Part shown: positions 43,736 to 55,425 of the stretch, piece after piece
Layout: each line of letters starts with the position of its first letter
Numbering within the stretch: position 1 is the first letter of the stretch
Assembly (NCBI RefSeq): GCF_051622035.1
Contig: NC_135362.1
Coordinates: 12,465,501-12,529,500 of the forward strand
DNA length: 64,000 bases
Reading direction: 5' to 3'
From: Arctopsyche grandis
Lineage: Eukaryota > Arthropoda > Insecta > Trichoptera > Hydropsychidae
The notes under the pieces: model-generated
Databases searched by the model: none
What the model was told of the DNA's origin: nothing
The model's input: the letters and a program-made list of their open reading frames with translations, nothing else
Made by a program: the position numbers and the translations under genes

Positions 43736-45548
43736 CTAGGTGAACCTTAGGTAGGATTTGAGTGCATTGGGTAAAGGCAATTTTTTCAATGCATATAAGA
43801 AATCTTGCGTTTTAGAAGCATTCAGTCTAAGTCTGTATCTAATAGCCCTTCTACATATGTGTTTCAACGAAGGCACACTTGGTCTCAGCATTTCTTTTAT
43901 TTCTCCTATTTGATCCAAGTCCATTTCTTGCATATACGGTGCTAGCTGATTTTCGAGAGAATTAGACAACTTCACATTCAAATAGCACATCGGTAAAATC
44001 TTTTTCAAAACCTGAAACATGAAAAAATCTATTTCAGTTAATATCTATGTATATAAACACAAAATGACAGTATGATGATGTAGAAATGATTGTTAACCTC
44101 TGCAGATATTCTATGTCCAATCATTTTATACTTCACTAATTTACGAACTATTTGTTCGGGTTCAACTTTTAAGGAATACGTCAGTAAAATGGGCAGAGTA
44201 TGACCATAGGATGTAATGGAAGCAATTATAGCATCTGGTATTTGAAGTTTACTACTTTTTGGCATAGTCGAATAATCTACGTTGCATCCTTGTCTGATCA
44301 AAATATCTATCACCTAAAATATACATTTAACACAATGTTAAATTATAATAATTTAAAGATATATTTTGAATGCAATAAAATTCAGACCTGAGCGTGGCAA
44401 TCAATGTGATCGCAATAGTGTAAGTACACAAGCGGTGGACATTCATCTTCATATAGTGGATTAACAGCTACTCCTTTTGTTAACATCAAAAGCAGCAAAG
44501 ACCGACATAGATCTTTTGACGATTTGTAAATGTATTCTATTACATTTAATATGGCGCATAGAGGTGGGTTTACACTGTAACGAGGCCTAAATCCAAAAAT
44601 GCTTTCTAAAATAACGTGAAATCGATCACACTCATTGAAAAACTCTGGTCCAAGATCTGATTCCAATAACGTTATAATTATATCCATTGAAAAATAAAGC
44701 GGTTTGCATGCATAGTTCATAATATTTCTGTTTATAACATTCACATCAGTTACGGGCAGTAAGAGTTGGAACAGTTTAGAATGGCCGTGCATTAAAGCGA
44801 TATATAGAGGTAGTGCTCCTTCATAATTTGGCAAGTCAGAGTTGGCATCATTGCCCAGTAAGAATCTAGCCACATCCAGAGCTCCTCGCTGTGCTGCTAA
44901 AATTAGTCCCGTGTTACCATCGTAAGCACATTCGTTAATATTAGCTACAATTGGAAAAATCGCCTCGACACAAGCTAAGGTTCCCTTGAAACAAGCAAGC
45001 AAGAAAGGCGTCAATCCATACGAGTTCCTCAAACTGGGCTCAGCTCCGCAATGTAGTAAAATAGTAACTATATGAGCGTGCTTTTCTCGAACTGCTTCAT
45101 GGAGTGGACTATCACCGTCAAAGTCCTGGATATCCAAATCAGCCTCAGCGTTAATTAGCACTTCAACGGCTTCAGTTCGTCCTTGTCCACAAACGACGTG
45201 CAGCGGTGAAACATTTTCATTAGATGTCTTATTGACAATGTCGGTCGAATTACTCAAGATCGTATTGATAGTTTTCATCGAACATTTATTCCGACACGCC
45301 AGGAATAAGGCAGTTTGACCTTCGAACGTTTCAGACGTCGGGATAGTCCCTGGGTGTTTCAGAAGGAATTCGAGTGCGTCAATCGAATCATTTGCTGCTG
45401 CCTCGTGAAGAGCTGTCCATCCCCGATTGTCGGTGCAATTTTGGTTTCGTCCGCCCTTAAGAAGCGTACACAAAGCCTCCAGGTCATTGTTCCTGGCTGC
45501 CAGGTTTAGAGAGTTTGTAGTGCGTGGATTCAGAGCGCTGAAATCCAT
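43736..45548 (-). CDS. Asb3: ASB3-like ankyrin-repeat and SOCS-box protein
   Basis: Three exons: 45548-44388, 44313-44098, 44011-43736; GT-AG, all phase 0; 550 residues. The start MDFSALNPRTTNSLNLAARN matches the ASB3 N-terminus. About eight ankyrin repeats in residues 10-300 (NRGWTALHEAAANDS, GQTALFLACRNK, VSPLHVVCGQGRTEA, DSPLHEAVREKHA, LTPFLLACFKGT, NTGLILAAQRGA, ALPLYIALMHGHS). A C-terminal SOCS box at about 500-550 has SLKHICRRAIRYRLR and the Cul5-box-like LPLPNALKSYL. ASB proteins are substrate receptors of Elongin B/C-Cullin5 ubiquitin ligases; ASB3 is reported to act on TNFR2 in vertebrates, and the insect target is unknown. Length is close to vertebrate ASB3 (about 518). Confidence 0.87.
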
Positions 45549-46128
45549 TGTTCAATGGGGTCTATAAGGCACTGAGTTCATTAGTTGAGATGCGTTTTCT
45601 TATCAATACTGTCAGAAAAGCAATTTGTCAATACTTATGAATTTTTCATGTCAACAACGAATTCATGAAATTTTCTATATATAATTATTCGACTACCCAC
45701 ATATTTTGTCAACAATATTTGTTTTATAAATTTGGCTGTGTTTTGATTATTTTAGGTAAATATAAACAAAATGTCAAGTGTTGTATGATCAATTACTCAC
45801 TAGAGGTATTAAAAAGTTTGCACTCATTTCAAAAATTTAAGTATTGACGTAATGTTAACTTGACATGTAAGGGTCAAACCCACTTTTCAAATCGAAACGT
45901 CAATTGACATTATGACATTCATACGTGTCTTTTTTTTTATTTGGCCGTAACATCACCAAATACATGGCGGTGAAAAAATTAGCCCAACTCATTATTGTAC
46001 GTAGAGACTAAGAAAAACAGTACAGCTATTGGCCACTTGAATATTTCAGTTACAAAACGTAATATAATTTATTTTTACTGAACTCACTCATGCAACAAAA
46101 TTATTATTAATTTTGTATTGTAAAAATC
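45549..46128. other. Intergenic, ASB3 5' side
   Basis: Probably the Asb3 promoter/5' UTR near 45549-45620. No TATA box and no other feature recognised. Confidence 0.4.
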
Positions 46129-46393
46129 GGTTCGGTGATCACTAGTCAAATGTGAACCAGTCACAGGACAACCGGTCGCTCTAGATCGGTCACACGTGAT
46201 CACACCTTAAAATCGGTCAATCAGTTTTCTCGTGACCGATTTTAGGGTGTGACCAGTTTTCTCGTGACCAGTTTTAGGGTGTGACCAGCTTTCTCGTGAC
46301 CAGTTTTCGTGTGACGGGTGATCACGTGTGACCGATCTAGAGCGACCGGTTGTCCTGTGACTGTTTCACATATGACCAGTAGTCCGTTTACCG
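46129..46393. mobile_element. Palindromic foldback-type element (GTGACC family), copy 1, 8-bp target duplication
   Basis: Flanked by TAAAAATC on both sides (46121-46128, 46394-46401), the duplication length of hAT. The left arm GGTTCGGTGATCACTAGTC..GTCACAGGACAACCGGTCGC pairs with the right arm. The centre has ~34-bp tandem units TTTTCTCGTGACCAGTTTTA-GGGTGTGACCAG. A second copy lies at 62546-62863. Confidence 0.8.
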
Positions 46394-46491
46394 TAAAAAT
46401 CATATAAATAACTCAACAAATAATACAAATTTTCTTTATTGATAAATTTTTCTGCAAATGAACTGTTAAGAGTGGATTTATTAATTTATAT

Positions 46492-46652
46492 TATAGGGGA
46501 TGGACGAATGAGACGACTGCCATGTTAATGCACGTGTTTTATTTATGACAGCTGAAGGCAGAGTGAGGTAGCTAACTCCGAACACAATCGAGTTGGTCCC
46601 CACTCGCAGGAAGGTGACCAAATTCGACCATTTCGTATAGCGAGCCGCCACA
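46492..46652 (-). mobile_element. Short solo LTR fossil (Gypsy-like)
   Basis: Minus-strand TGTGGCGGCTCGC.. to ..CATCCCCTATA with an AATAAA near its end, flanked by ATAT on both sides. The length (161 bp) and the TGTGGCGGCTCGC start recall short Ty3/Gypsy LTRs. No internal region is present, so it is a solo LTR left by recombination, or a TRIM-like remnant. Confidence 0.5.
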
Positions 46653-48030
46653 ATATAAATAATCAAACGATGAAAATACTTTAATTAATTAATTACTTAT
46701 TTTTGATTTCTAATGTCTAGTGTTTTTTACCATGGCTATTTTTAATGTACATATATAAATGCAGACTTTAAAAAGTCAATAAAAACAAAATAAAAACATT
46801 ATTGTATTGATAGAAACACCATATAAACTAAATTTAAAAACCAATTTATTTCAAATCCTATAGGTACATTGGTTTTTGTTAAAAAGAAACAAATTAAAAA
46901 TTGCCTTGTATTTGTGTTTTATACAGATGAGTGGGTAAATGTTTTATATATGACCTATGAGATGAGTTCTTTTCTTAACAGTCACCCTATAATCAGGAAA
47001 AAGTTTTTATAATTTGCACCGTTTTAAATTTCACAATTGTGGTTGCAACAAGCATATAGTCGAAAAAAAGCCTAAGAATTTTATTTAAATTAAAATCTTG
47101 AGATGTCAATAAGTTTTTATTAATATAATTGTTATGTATGAGTTGTTATTGAGGTAGTACGTATATAAATATTATAAACGTTAAAAATATTACAATTTAT
47201 CAAAAAGAATATATGCATATGAAGGCCTGACGAGAGGGGGGGGGGGGAGGTACGAATTAAAGCTAACAATCGAAGTCCAGCCGCCGAAAAGACCTGGGTC
47301 ACATTTTATATTTAAATTATGGCAAATTTTGTTCCAAAAATTAATAATTAAAAAATCTTAATAAAACAGCAACTTGCACTAATTGAAAATATAAAAATAA
47401 TTGTTTCAAGTATCCATAATGGAAAATAAAAAAAACGGAGCGGATTCGTAGATACACCAAGGCCTGGATTTTCCTTGAAGGCTCTGTATACATTTATATT
47501 CTGTAAAATAAACTTACTTACACATGCTGTAGTCAATGTGCATTAGATGTAATCAATGTGCATGCAGATGTAATCAGTAACATCATGAAAATAGAAATTG
47601 ACATTTGGGTTAAACAGTTTAGAAAATTGGAGGAAAAAAAATAGAAATACGAAATAAAATTTACAATACTTTATTTCTTACACAATACATAAACGTTCAT
47701 TCACTGAAAGTAAGTTCTGTATATTGTATCTAATTTTATAATGTGAAAGAATGTGATTTTTTAAATATAATATAATGTATTCACTAAATAAAAAAAATTA
47801 AACTAATCATATATTTCACAATGTAAAAAAATGAAAAACACTATAAAAATAATTATTAAAATGTACAAAACTAAATATTATATATACTATATATGTACAT
47901 TTTTTTGGTGGGGACAACTTAAAATATAATAATTATTAATTATCGTGCATAAAACGCAAAATTTGGCAGGTACACTAAGAAGCTAAATCTACTCGTTTGT
48001 AGGCACTGATTTTCAAAAAATATTGAAGAC
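46653..48030. other. Intergenic, charlatan-like gene 3' side
   Basis: AT-rich. Poly(G) run at 47238-47247. The part adjoining 48030 is probably the 3' UTR of the zinc-finger gene on the minus strand (candidate AATAAA complement near 47670). Confidence 0.4.
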
Positions 48031-51000
48031 TCAAGAGATATTTTTCAAATTATTTTTACATTTTCGACTGTGGAAATAAATTTCATATTTGTAATTAAAT
48101 TTCAATTGGCATCGTTTACATTTGTAAAGTACATTTGGTCTTCTATTTTCCAATTTTTTTAATAAGAGTCTTAGTAATTTTTTATTTTTGTACAAAGGTG
48201 ATTTTCTATCTATTATATTGGAACAAAACAGTGATCGGTCTCTTTTATTCCTGTGCTTCTTATCCGTCTTTTTAACAATAGTCTTGTGTGTTTTGAACAA
48301 GCTCATATCGAGCTCAATTTGTTTACTTTTTACAATTTTGGATATTATCGTATCTATTTGGTTAATCGGTTTTAAAGGTACAGTTGAAATATCAGCATCA
48401 GATTGTCGTTGATCAAGCGGTGGTGTGTCAGTTTCAATTGTATCAGAATTTGGACACATAGGTGACGCATCAATTTTATCTAATTCTTGAACAACTTTCT
48501 TTGGTTGGCTTTGTTTTCTCGATCTTCTCAAATGCGTGCCATTTTCATCTACATCCCACACGTTCATACTGGAATATTCAACTTGATCGTCGTGTGGTTC
48601 AAAAATAAAATGTTGGTGTCCGGAATTGGCGGCCAACAAAGGAGAGCGTTGTGCAACTTTGGAATGTTGTTTAACATGTTTGTTTAATATTTTTAAATTT
48701 TTGAAAGATAATGCACAAATATTGCACTGAAATTTAGACTTCTTATTTTCTTTATTGCCAGATTTAATTTTCTTTGGTATTTTAGTTTTCTTGGTAGCCG
48801 GCCCCTTGGCGATTTCAGCGGGAGATGTGACAATTACTGTTGTAGCCGTAGACTTCTTTGTTAGATCACTCTCGCCGACCTGTTCGGCTGTGGTGCCAAC
48901 ATCCCCCGCTTCAGGAAAATCCTGAACACTCCGTTCATCGGACGGATAGCCCTTCCCTTCATAGTCGTCTTGGTCTGACCCGTCGGAAGCTTCCATGTAA
49001 TTGAACAAACGGGCGGCTCCTTGCTGCTTTGGGGGGCGCCAGGCTCTCACAGAGGCCACACCGCCACCCCCGCCGATCCCACCCCCTCCATCGCCCGACC
49101 TGCCAACGGAAAAGAGCTTCATCAAAAAATTAATATTACTCTACCTTCGGCATACAACAAACACAGACAGGCCCTAGCTAAATCTGGCGTGTTAGTGGAT
49201 TAATTATATTAATAATTACACTTTAAACAATATGATTAGTAAATCTAATAGAACAGAACAATCAAATGAAAGAAGGTTAGATTTAATGTTATTCATTTTG
49301 GCAAATAGATAAATACTTCAGACTTTATTCTCACGACTTTTTAAAATAAAAAGGTTGTAAAAAACATTTAATGATTTTCAGCACATATTCAATTCTTCAT
49401 TTTAGTTTATTATTCATTAGATTAGATTGGTTTCGAAAATAAACTAAAAATAAAACTGAATTTACGTACACCAAAAATGGGTTGTCAAAAAATAAAGGAA
49501 AATATTATTATAATTAATTTTATGTTAAGAGTTAAAAATATATTTTTATGTAACATTGTTGATTTGAATATTTTATAATATTCTAAATTTCAGAAATAAA
49601 ATTTGAAGTATTTCTTTTTGACTTTACATACATATTTGTACCAACACCAGAAATTTCCCTTTCTAATGAACAACATGCACCAACGAATAGATTGATGTTT
49701 ATTACCCAAACGTGGACATAACTGGGGCTGTTGGTCCTCCACTATATCCCGCTCTAAGCATTGTATTGGGTACTTTGATATTTCGATTTTCGACGTGGCT
49801 GCAATACAAAATACACATTAGCAAAAATAAAAATTATAAAAAACTAAATAATTTACGAGTGTAAAAAAAAAAATCGAGATTCTCACTGTTGTTCTTGTAA
49901 ATGAATGGTGAGTTGAGCTTGGTCTTCGGCCAAGAAGGAGCATTTTCCGCATGCTTTCTTATTGTGAACTTTGGTAACGTGGGTAGCAAGTCTTTCGGAG
50001 CGGGCGGCTTTGTAGTCGCAAAGCGCGCAAACGAACGGCTTCAGATGTGTATTAAGATGCCGCTTCAAACACCAATTGTCCACGCCCGACCAAGGGCAGT
50101 AACAACACGAGTATCTCTTCTCTCCCTTTTTCTTCGACGAGCTTTTGGTGATGATGTTGGGATCGTGCTCGGATTTGATCTGATGCATTCCATGGTCGAT
50201 TTTACCGTGCTGTCTGACTGCGTACTGATCGGGCGGTACACCAGCCTGCATGTCGTTGCCTGGCTTCGGGTAGTAGTTTGTGGGGGCTGATTTGGGTATT
50301 TGTCTTCGTATTCGGTTCAAATCGTACGGATGGTCTCGGTGCATTCTCAGGAAGTGTTTCTTGACGTGATCGGCTCTGTTGAATTGCTTCTGGCAGACGT
50401 AACACTCGAAGGGCTTCTCGTCCCTGTGTATGTTCTCGTGGCGGGTGAAGAGGTCTCTGCGGTCTGTGGCGTAGGGGCAGGAGGGGCAGCCGTACCGTTT
50501 GTTGGGGGCGGCTCCTTGGGGTGTGGGTGGGGAGGCGGCGGGAGCTCGCCCCCCTGGAATTGGGGGCGGGGGGGCGGGCGACATGCTGTCTATTTTGGTT
50601 TTGAGCCTCTGCAGGTACTTGGTGACCTCGTCGAGCACCGGATTGTTCTTGACGAGGGTGTCTGTGCCACGATCGTCGGGCATGTTATGCTCTCTGACCA
50701 GATGCAATCTCACGCATCTCGCCCACGCACTTCCATACGCGCATTGTGGGCATTGGAAGACGCGCGCGTTCGAATGCGTGCCCAACCAATGTTCTGCTAC
50801 GCGTGACAAGAAGCCCACGCACTCGCAGTCGACGCACTTGAACAGCTTCTGCGCAGGATTGTAGGTGGCTATGCGAGAGCTGGTCCATTGGAGGGACTCT
50901 TCGCTCGGAGACCATTTGTCCTCTGCCGCCGGGTTGGTCTTGGGTTGGAAGTTTGCGTGCAGAATGCCCGGGGGTGGGAAACCGTTCTGCATAAGAGCCG

Positions 51001-51169
51001 CTAGTCCGAAAGCAGTTATGTGGTCTTCGGGTTTCAGCAGGGATCCTTCTTCTTGCTCGACCCTATCTGGGAATTCCAGAGCGCCCTCTTCTCCATACAA
51101 CTTCTTTGTGATCTCCTTGAACATATCCTCGCAATCGAGGGCCAAAGGCCCTGGTATAGCCACCTCCAT
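48031..51169 (-). CDS. chn: Charlatan-like C2H2 zinc-finger transcriptional regulator (coding exons)
   Basis: Exon A 51169-49887 (non-coding part from 51197), exon B 49798-49706, exon C 49099-48031; about 814 residues. Exon A has the N-terminus MEVAIPGPLALDCEDMFKEI, paired fingers at about 110-165 (CVDCECVGFLSRVAEHWLG, CPQCAYGSAWARCVRLH), a Pro-rich linker, fingers CPSCPYATDRRDLFTRH and CYVCQKQFNRADHVKKH at about 230-280, and three more near 360-428 ending CGKCSFLAEDQAQLTIH. The last His of that finger is created by the A-B splice (CA|C). Exon B to C joins GG|G in frame. Exon C has a Gly-rich start, acidic stretch, basic region, finger CNICALSFKNLKILNKH and a terminal CKRCQLKFNYKYEIYFH. The layout matches insect charlatan, a REST-like neural repressor. 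Exon B reads straight into a stop if the B donor is not used, giving a possible short isoform. Confidence 0.75.
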
Positions 51170-51170
51170 G

Positions 51171-51191
51171 TCAGCTGCGTCTTATCTCCAT
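51171..51191 (-). promoter_or_regulatory. Upstream ORF of the charlatan-like gene
   Basis: A six-codon reading frame (MEIRRS, then TGA) lies in the 5' UTR between the acceptor at 51198 and the main ATG, ending one nucleotide before it. Such placement could permit reinitiation or damp translation (inference). Confidence 0.5.
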
Positions 51192-51197
51192 CTGATT

Positions 51198-51989
51198 CTG
51201 AAATTTATATTAACTCTATAATTAACATTCATTATATAGCTTATTAGTGAAGTAAAAATATACATATATGAGAGCCTATAATGCAAATTGTATAAGATAT
51301 AGTGTGAAAAAGCAAAAGTTATAGGCGTTTAAACAATTCGAATCTGACAAGACGAGTGGGTGGCGAAAAGTCAAACATAAAAGTCAAAAATAAAGACCAC
51401 TAAACGTCAATATGTCCAAATTTTTTGCATTTTTAAACGTGTCCATTACGATCATTTTTCACCATCGAACTATCAGAATCGCTTTAAATTTCCATCGTTG
51501 ACCAAACCGCGCAAAATGGCGCGATCGGAAGACTGTAGGAATAGATACTGAATCGTTAGCGAAGTGAAATATAGAAGAGGCTTGTAATAATAATAAAAAT
51601 TGACCTACATTTTTCATGAAAAAATGCGTCACATATAGTAAAACACTTGAATAATCAAACTTTAAAAACAAACAACAAATCGTAACAGTTATCAGAATCT
51701 AGAATAGGTATGTATTTTTTTCAAACGAATCATTTGAAACTTTTTGCATCTAATATTTGGCAATACACCCACCCCTCGATTCACACGAAAACATGCTTTA
51801 AAAGAAGAAGTCATGTAAAAGCAAAATAGCAACTAGTTGGATTTCTATGGATTCAAATGTCCAATGAGACAATTAGATAAAAAAAATTAGACATACATAC
51901 ATTAGTACATTGTAGTTGCCATCGTATTTTAGTAAGAGTCGAAAGCGTCGTTTTATATTCGTGTAATATTATTTTGGCCGATTAGCTAA
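51198..51989. other. Probable 5' intron of the charlatan-like gene
   Basis: The acceptor AAATTTCAG at 51198-51206 implies at least one upstream non-coding exon. AT-rich, no feature recognised. Confidence 0.45.
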
Positions 51990-52265
51990 AAGGACCTAGA
52001 GCGGGTATGGAAGAAGATGATCGCAGGCCCCTCGTCGGGTAGCCCTCCCCCACCGTCGACACGGTTGCGGTGCGTCCCTTTCCAACAAATGGGGTTTGTG
52101 GAGAGTGGGAGAGGATAGGGTGAGAAGACCCTCGGCCCGGGGGCCCCCGTCGGTAAAAAGGGTCGGCGAGCCACCCCAATGGGGAACAAACACCCCTCGC
52201 CGACAAGTGGCGGCGAAAGGAAGCCCCCGGCACATGTGCCCGTGCACACTACAAAAAATCAAGAC
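51990..52265. other. Isolated GC-rich island, unidentified
   Basis: About 275 bp of sharply higher GC content (GGCCCGGGGGCCCCCGTCGG and similar) in AT-rich DNA. Open in several frames with no recognisable protein. Could be an unclassified repeat, a pseudogene or a regulatory island. Confidence 0.35.
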
Positions 52266-53134
52266 GCGAAAACCAACCACCTCATCGAATTCGAAACTAT
52301 TTCATACATGTAATATAAACTATCTTTCAATGACGTACATACGACAGAGACATTGTAAGGCTTCTTCTTAAGGTTGCATATTAAAATGACAATGTTGAAC
52401 ATGAACTCTGAGTATACAAGCACGCTTTACAATATCAACTACGCCATGGTGTTATGTACAATACAAATTTATAAAAAAGGCAACTTTTTCCAATAGATTA
52501 GAATAAAAATACATAAATTTAATCTGGAGGTTCTTTCATGACTCATGAGATACAATTTTTTTTCGGTCTGCATTTTTGATCCACGTCTAAATAGCGATGT
52601 AATTGAGAAATAAACCAAAAATTTGAGATGCAATATATTTTGATGGAATTGGCTATGAAGGAATAATTTAATTAAAAATATGAAAAAAGCCTTATTCTTG
52701 AATTTTTCAAAAAACTTAATGAACGAACGTTGCAATTGATGGCTGAAAACATGACTTTTGCATCGTAAAGGCAGATATTTTTCGACAAACAAGTCTCTAT
52801 AAATAAGATGAACAATTTGTCGACAAATTTGACTATCTACCAACAATTAAGGCTTTGTACACAACACGATTTTTTATTATTATTTTATTCCGATTTTAAA
52901 TATATTTAGCTATCTTTTGTCAATATGATACCAAAATTGCATTGAAAAATCGCGTACAATTAGTTTGTCAAAAACTAATCTTTCCTACGGTCTCTACAAA
53001 AGACAAGTATGCAGACATGCAGACACGTGTTTTGCACATGCAAACAAAACAACTCTATGCCGTCGCGATCTTACCAAAACTCACCCCCTGGAATGTTTTC
53101 GGTGATTGTATTGACAGTGGTCAATGACGATGAT
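52266..53134. other. Non-coding, AT-rich
   Basis: Nothing recognised. Confidence 0.5.
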
Positions 53135-53362
53135 TCCCATATTTGAAGAAATGCAGGACAAACTTGTCGAAATAATAAGATCGTACGAATTAACAATGAC
53201 CTGAAGAAACGCTTTTCAGCAGATGGAAACCACGAGCACGCTAATGCCGTACGATTCAGTGTGTTTACGCCTTAAGTTTACGAAATCACGCAGGTAAGAA
53301 CGGCACGTCGTATGCATGCCCCCCCCGCTGTGGGTGGTCTCCTATATTTCTTCAAATATGGG
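53135..53362. repeat. Inverted repeat, possible MITE
   Basis: 17-bp perfect inverted ends CCCATATTTGAAGAAAT / ATTTCTTCAAATATGGG 228 bp apart. No target duplication seen. Confidence 0.4.
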
Positions 53363-53381
53363 CTACACCGTTATCTATCAC

Positions 53382-53525
53382 TAGAGGTCGGAATCTGAAG
53401 GGGCCGGAAACGTGCAGCCTATTGTTCCATTGTTGTAAATCCTTTGTAAAAAAGGTTCGGCAAACCTTTAACAATGCATTTACAATCTTTGAACAATAAA
53501 CAGCCCCTTCAGATTCCGGGCTCTA
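53382..53525 (+). mobile_element. hAT-type MITE (TAGAGG family), copy 3
   Basis: 144 bp. TIR TAGAGGTCGGAATCTGAAGG / CCTTCAGATTCCGGGCTCTA; flanks CTATCAC on both sides (53375-53381, 53526-53532). The core AAAGGTTCGGCAAACCTTTA is shared with copies at 34.3 and 38.1 kb. Confidence 0.8.
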
Positions 53526-53989
53526 CTATCACTGTCAAGCAAGGATAAATATAAAGATACAATTTTACCGAAAACACTCCAGAGGGTAATTTTGGAGCTG
53601 GGCGTTCCATGAATATGTGCAAGGCACGGCCAATTTTTTTCGCATGTTTGAAAGTATCGAAAAAAACCACGTGCCACGTGCATCGCTGTGTGTTTTCGCA
53701 ATCAATGCATATTTTAATCCACGTGCAATGCATAATTTAACGAAAATTAAAATGATGAAAAAATAATCATAATTCATATCAAATGAAAGCAATTTGTAGA
53801 CAAACGAGTACAACAAAAGAGTGTGTGTTTATGTACTTTGAATAAACATAAAATGCTTCTCGTTTCTTTTCAGTTCCTTTCAACCTTCCCTATTCCAATG
53901 CGTTCCAGTAATCACTCTGCACATTGGGCTCAATGAGGTCAGTGAGTTATAAGCAGAAGACGGTTGCGCTTTTAGGACTAATTGCAAAT

Positions 53990-54640
53990 AGCACAAGTAG
54001 GCAAACGTGTAGTTTGTCCTGGCGACGATCGCCAGGTGGGCCGCAGGTGTTGCGCGCACGCAGGAGGTTCAACTCCCTCTCGGTGGGAGAGGCCCACCAC
54101 CTGCCCCACAAGAAGACACTACACAACCCACACTCGACCCACACACAAACTTGGCCAAGTCGTAGTATTATTCGTTGGGTGGGTGAGGGGTAGCTCCACA
54201 CTCCCAAGCATATGGGTGAGCTCTCCTCAACCTGCAATTTGATGTGTGGGTAGATTGTGGGCGGCCCGGTGCACTTTTTACAAATGCTTCTCCTTTTTTT
54301 TCTTATTCTTTTTTGTGTATGCAAGCGAAGGCAGGTAGACATTCGGGGTGAGCTAGACCCCCACCTGGCCTGCACTCTCTCCCTATGTCCCCTCGTCTGT
54401 CTCTCTTCCACCCCTCCCTCACCCGCCCACGCATCCGGGAATCAACGCTATACCTCCTCCAACCCCCCCTCATCTCCCTCATGCAACGTTGCATAATTCA
54501 AGTTCCCTCCTCGGGTTGTGTGGACTCCTCGGCTCACGTGCGCAACCCCTTCGGGTTTGTATACCCAGTCTTGAATAGTTCCACACACCCACATTCGGTC
54601 AACCCTTAAAGCGATTGGAGACGCCGTAATATGTTTACGT
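53990..54640. other. GC-richer, pyrimidine/purine-skewed segment, unidentified
   Basis: Contains GTCCTGGCGACGATCGCCAGG (a near-palindrome), CTCCCTCTCGGTGGGAGAGG, and long pyrimidine-rich stretches. Many overlapping short frames but no recognised domain. Possible non-coding exon or regulatory DNA of the charlatan-like locus, or an unclassified repeat. Confidence 0.3.
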
Positions 54641-55039
54641 AAACATTTTAATAAAAATAAATGCATATGTAATTGATCAAGTCACTCTCAAATCATATAC
54701 AAGTCTTTAACATATGTACATATACACAAATTAGCTTTCATTAATTTAAGATAGAAGTAGACAAATTCCGATTCCTATCGGTCGATAAGCTTTATGATGA
54801 ATGAAAGTTTATTATACGCGATTCTTATTGGTCAGAACATCTTAGCTGACCAAAAGGAATCGCGTATTTTCTTTCTAATGTCAAGCTCAATGAAATAAGA
54901 TATAATATAATGTTTACTGAATTCAGCAGTACCAAAAAATGCTCGCTACTTTCCACAAAAATGATTGAGGTAGATAAACTCTACTATTAAATATAGTGGG
55001 TTACATCTTTTTTAAGAACTTTATTTTATTTTATATTTT
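54641..55039. other. Non-coding; short inverted pair
   Basis: CGCGATTCTTATTGGTCAG (54818-54836) and its near-complement CTGACCAAAAGGAATCGCG (54847-54865) form an ~18-bp hairpin. Otherwise AT-rich. Confidence 0.45.
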
Positions 55040-55425
55040 AATTAATACCAGGAAGGCCTAATAGTTAACCCCAATGCGCCTTCTTGGCCAGAAACATTGT
55101 AAATTTGATAAAAGTATTATTATACAAAGTAAATAGATATCAATTAACATCCAAAAAGACATTTGTAATCAAATTTGTAAATTTGCAGCATTTTAAATTC
55201 GAGATGGCTGAAAACTCGAGATTTGCGAGAAAATGGGTAAGGTTGCCAATTTGCTGGGAGCGTTTCAAGAAAAATTAGATAAATTGACAAACTCTGACAG
55301 GAAATAATCGACCTGGAGACAAATCCAAAGTCTGCCCAGCAGAAATCAGTGGAATTTGAACCCGTGACCTCTTTGTTCAAAGCATTATATGCTAACCACT
55401 AATCTATTCTGCTGGTTATAATATA
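55040..55425 (-). mobile_element. tRNA-derived SINE (hairpin-tail family), near full length
   Basis: Minus strand: head ACCAGCAGAATAGATTAGTG with A-box-like TAGATTAGTGGT, B-box GGTTCAAATTCC (55351-55362) and acceptor-like closing TTTCTGCTGG. Central domain TCCAGGTCGATTATTTCCTG and CAGAGTTTGTCAATTT. 3' hairpin CCAAGAAGGC / GCCTTCCTGG with loop GCATTGGGGTTAACTATTAG, then AT-rich (AATAAA)n-like tail. The region between central domain and hairpin is shorter than in the 59-kb copy. Confidence 0.8.

Noticed and set aside
46129-46393. CRISPR-like regularly repeated units
   Set aside because: The GTGACC units face each other as an inverted repeat, with no unique spacers, in a eukaryotic genome; a foldback element.
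50202-51247. Several plus-strand frames of 75-168 codons
   Set aside because: Shadows of the GC-rich zinc-finger exon on the minus strand.
54257-54666. Overlapping frames in the 54-kb GC-richer region
   Set aside because: No frame has a domain, codon bias or splice-supported continuation.
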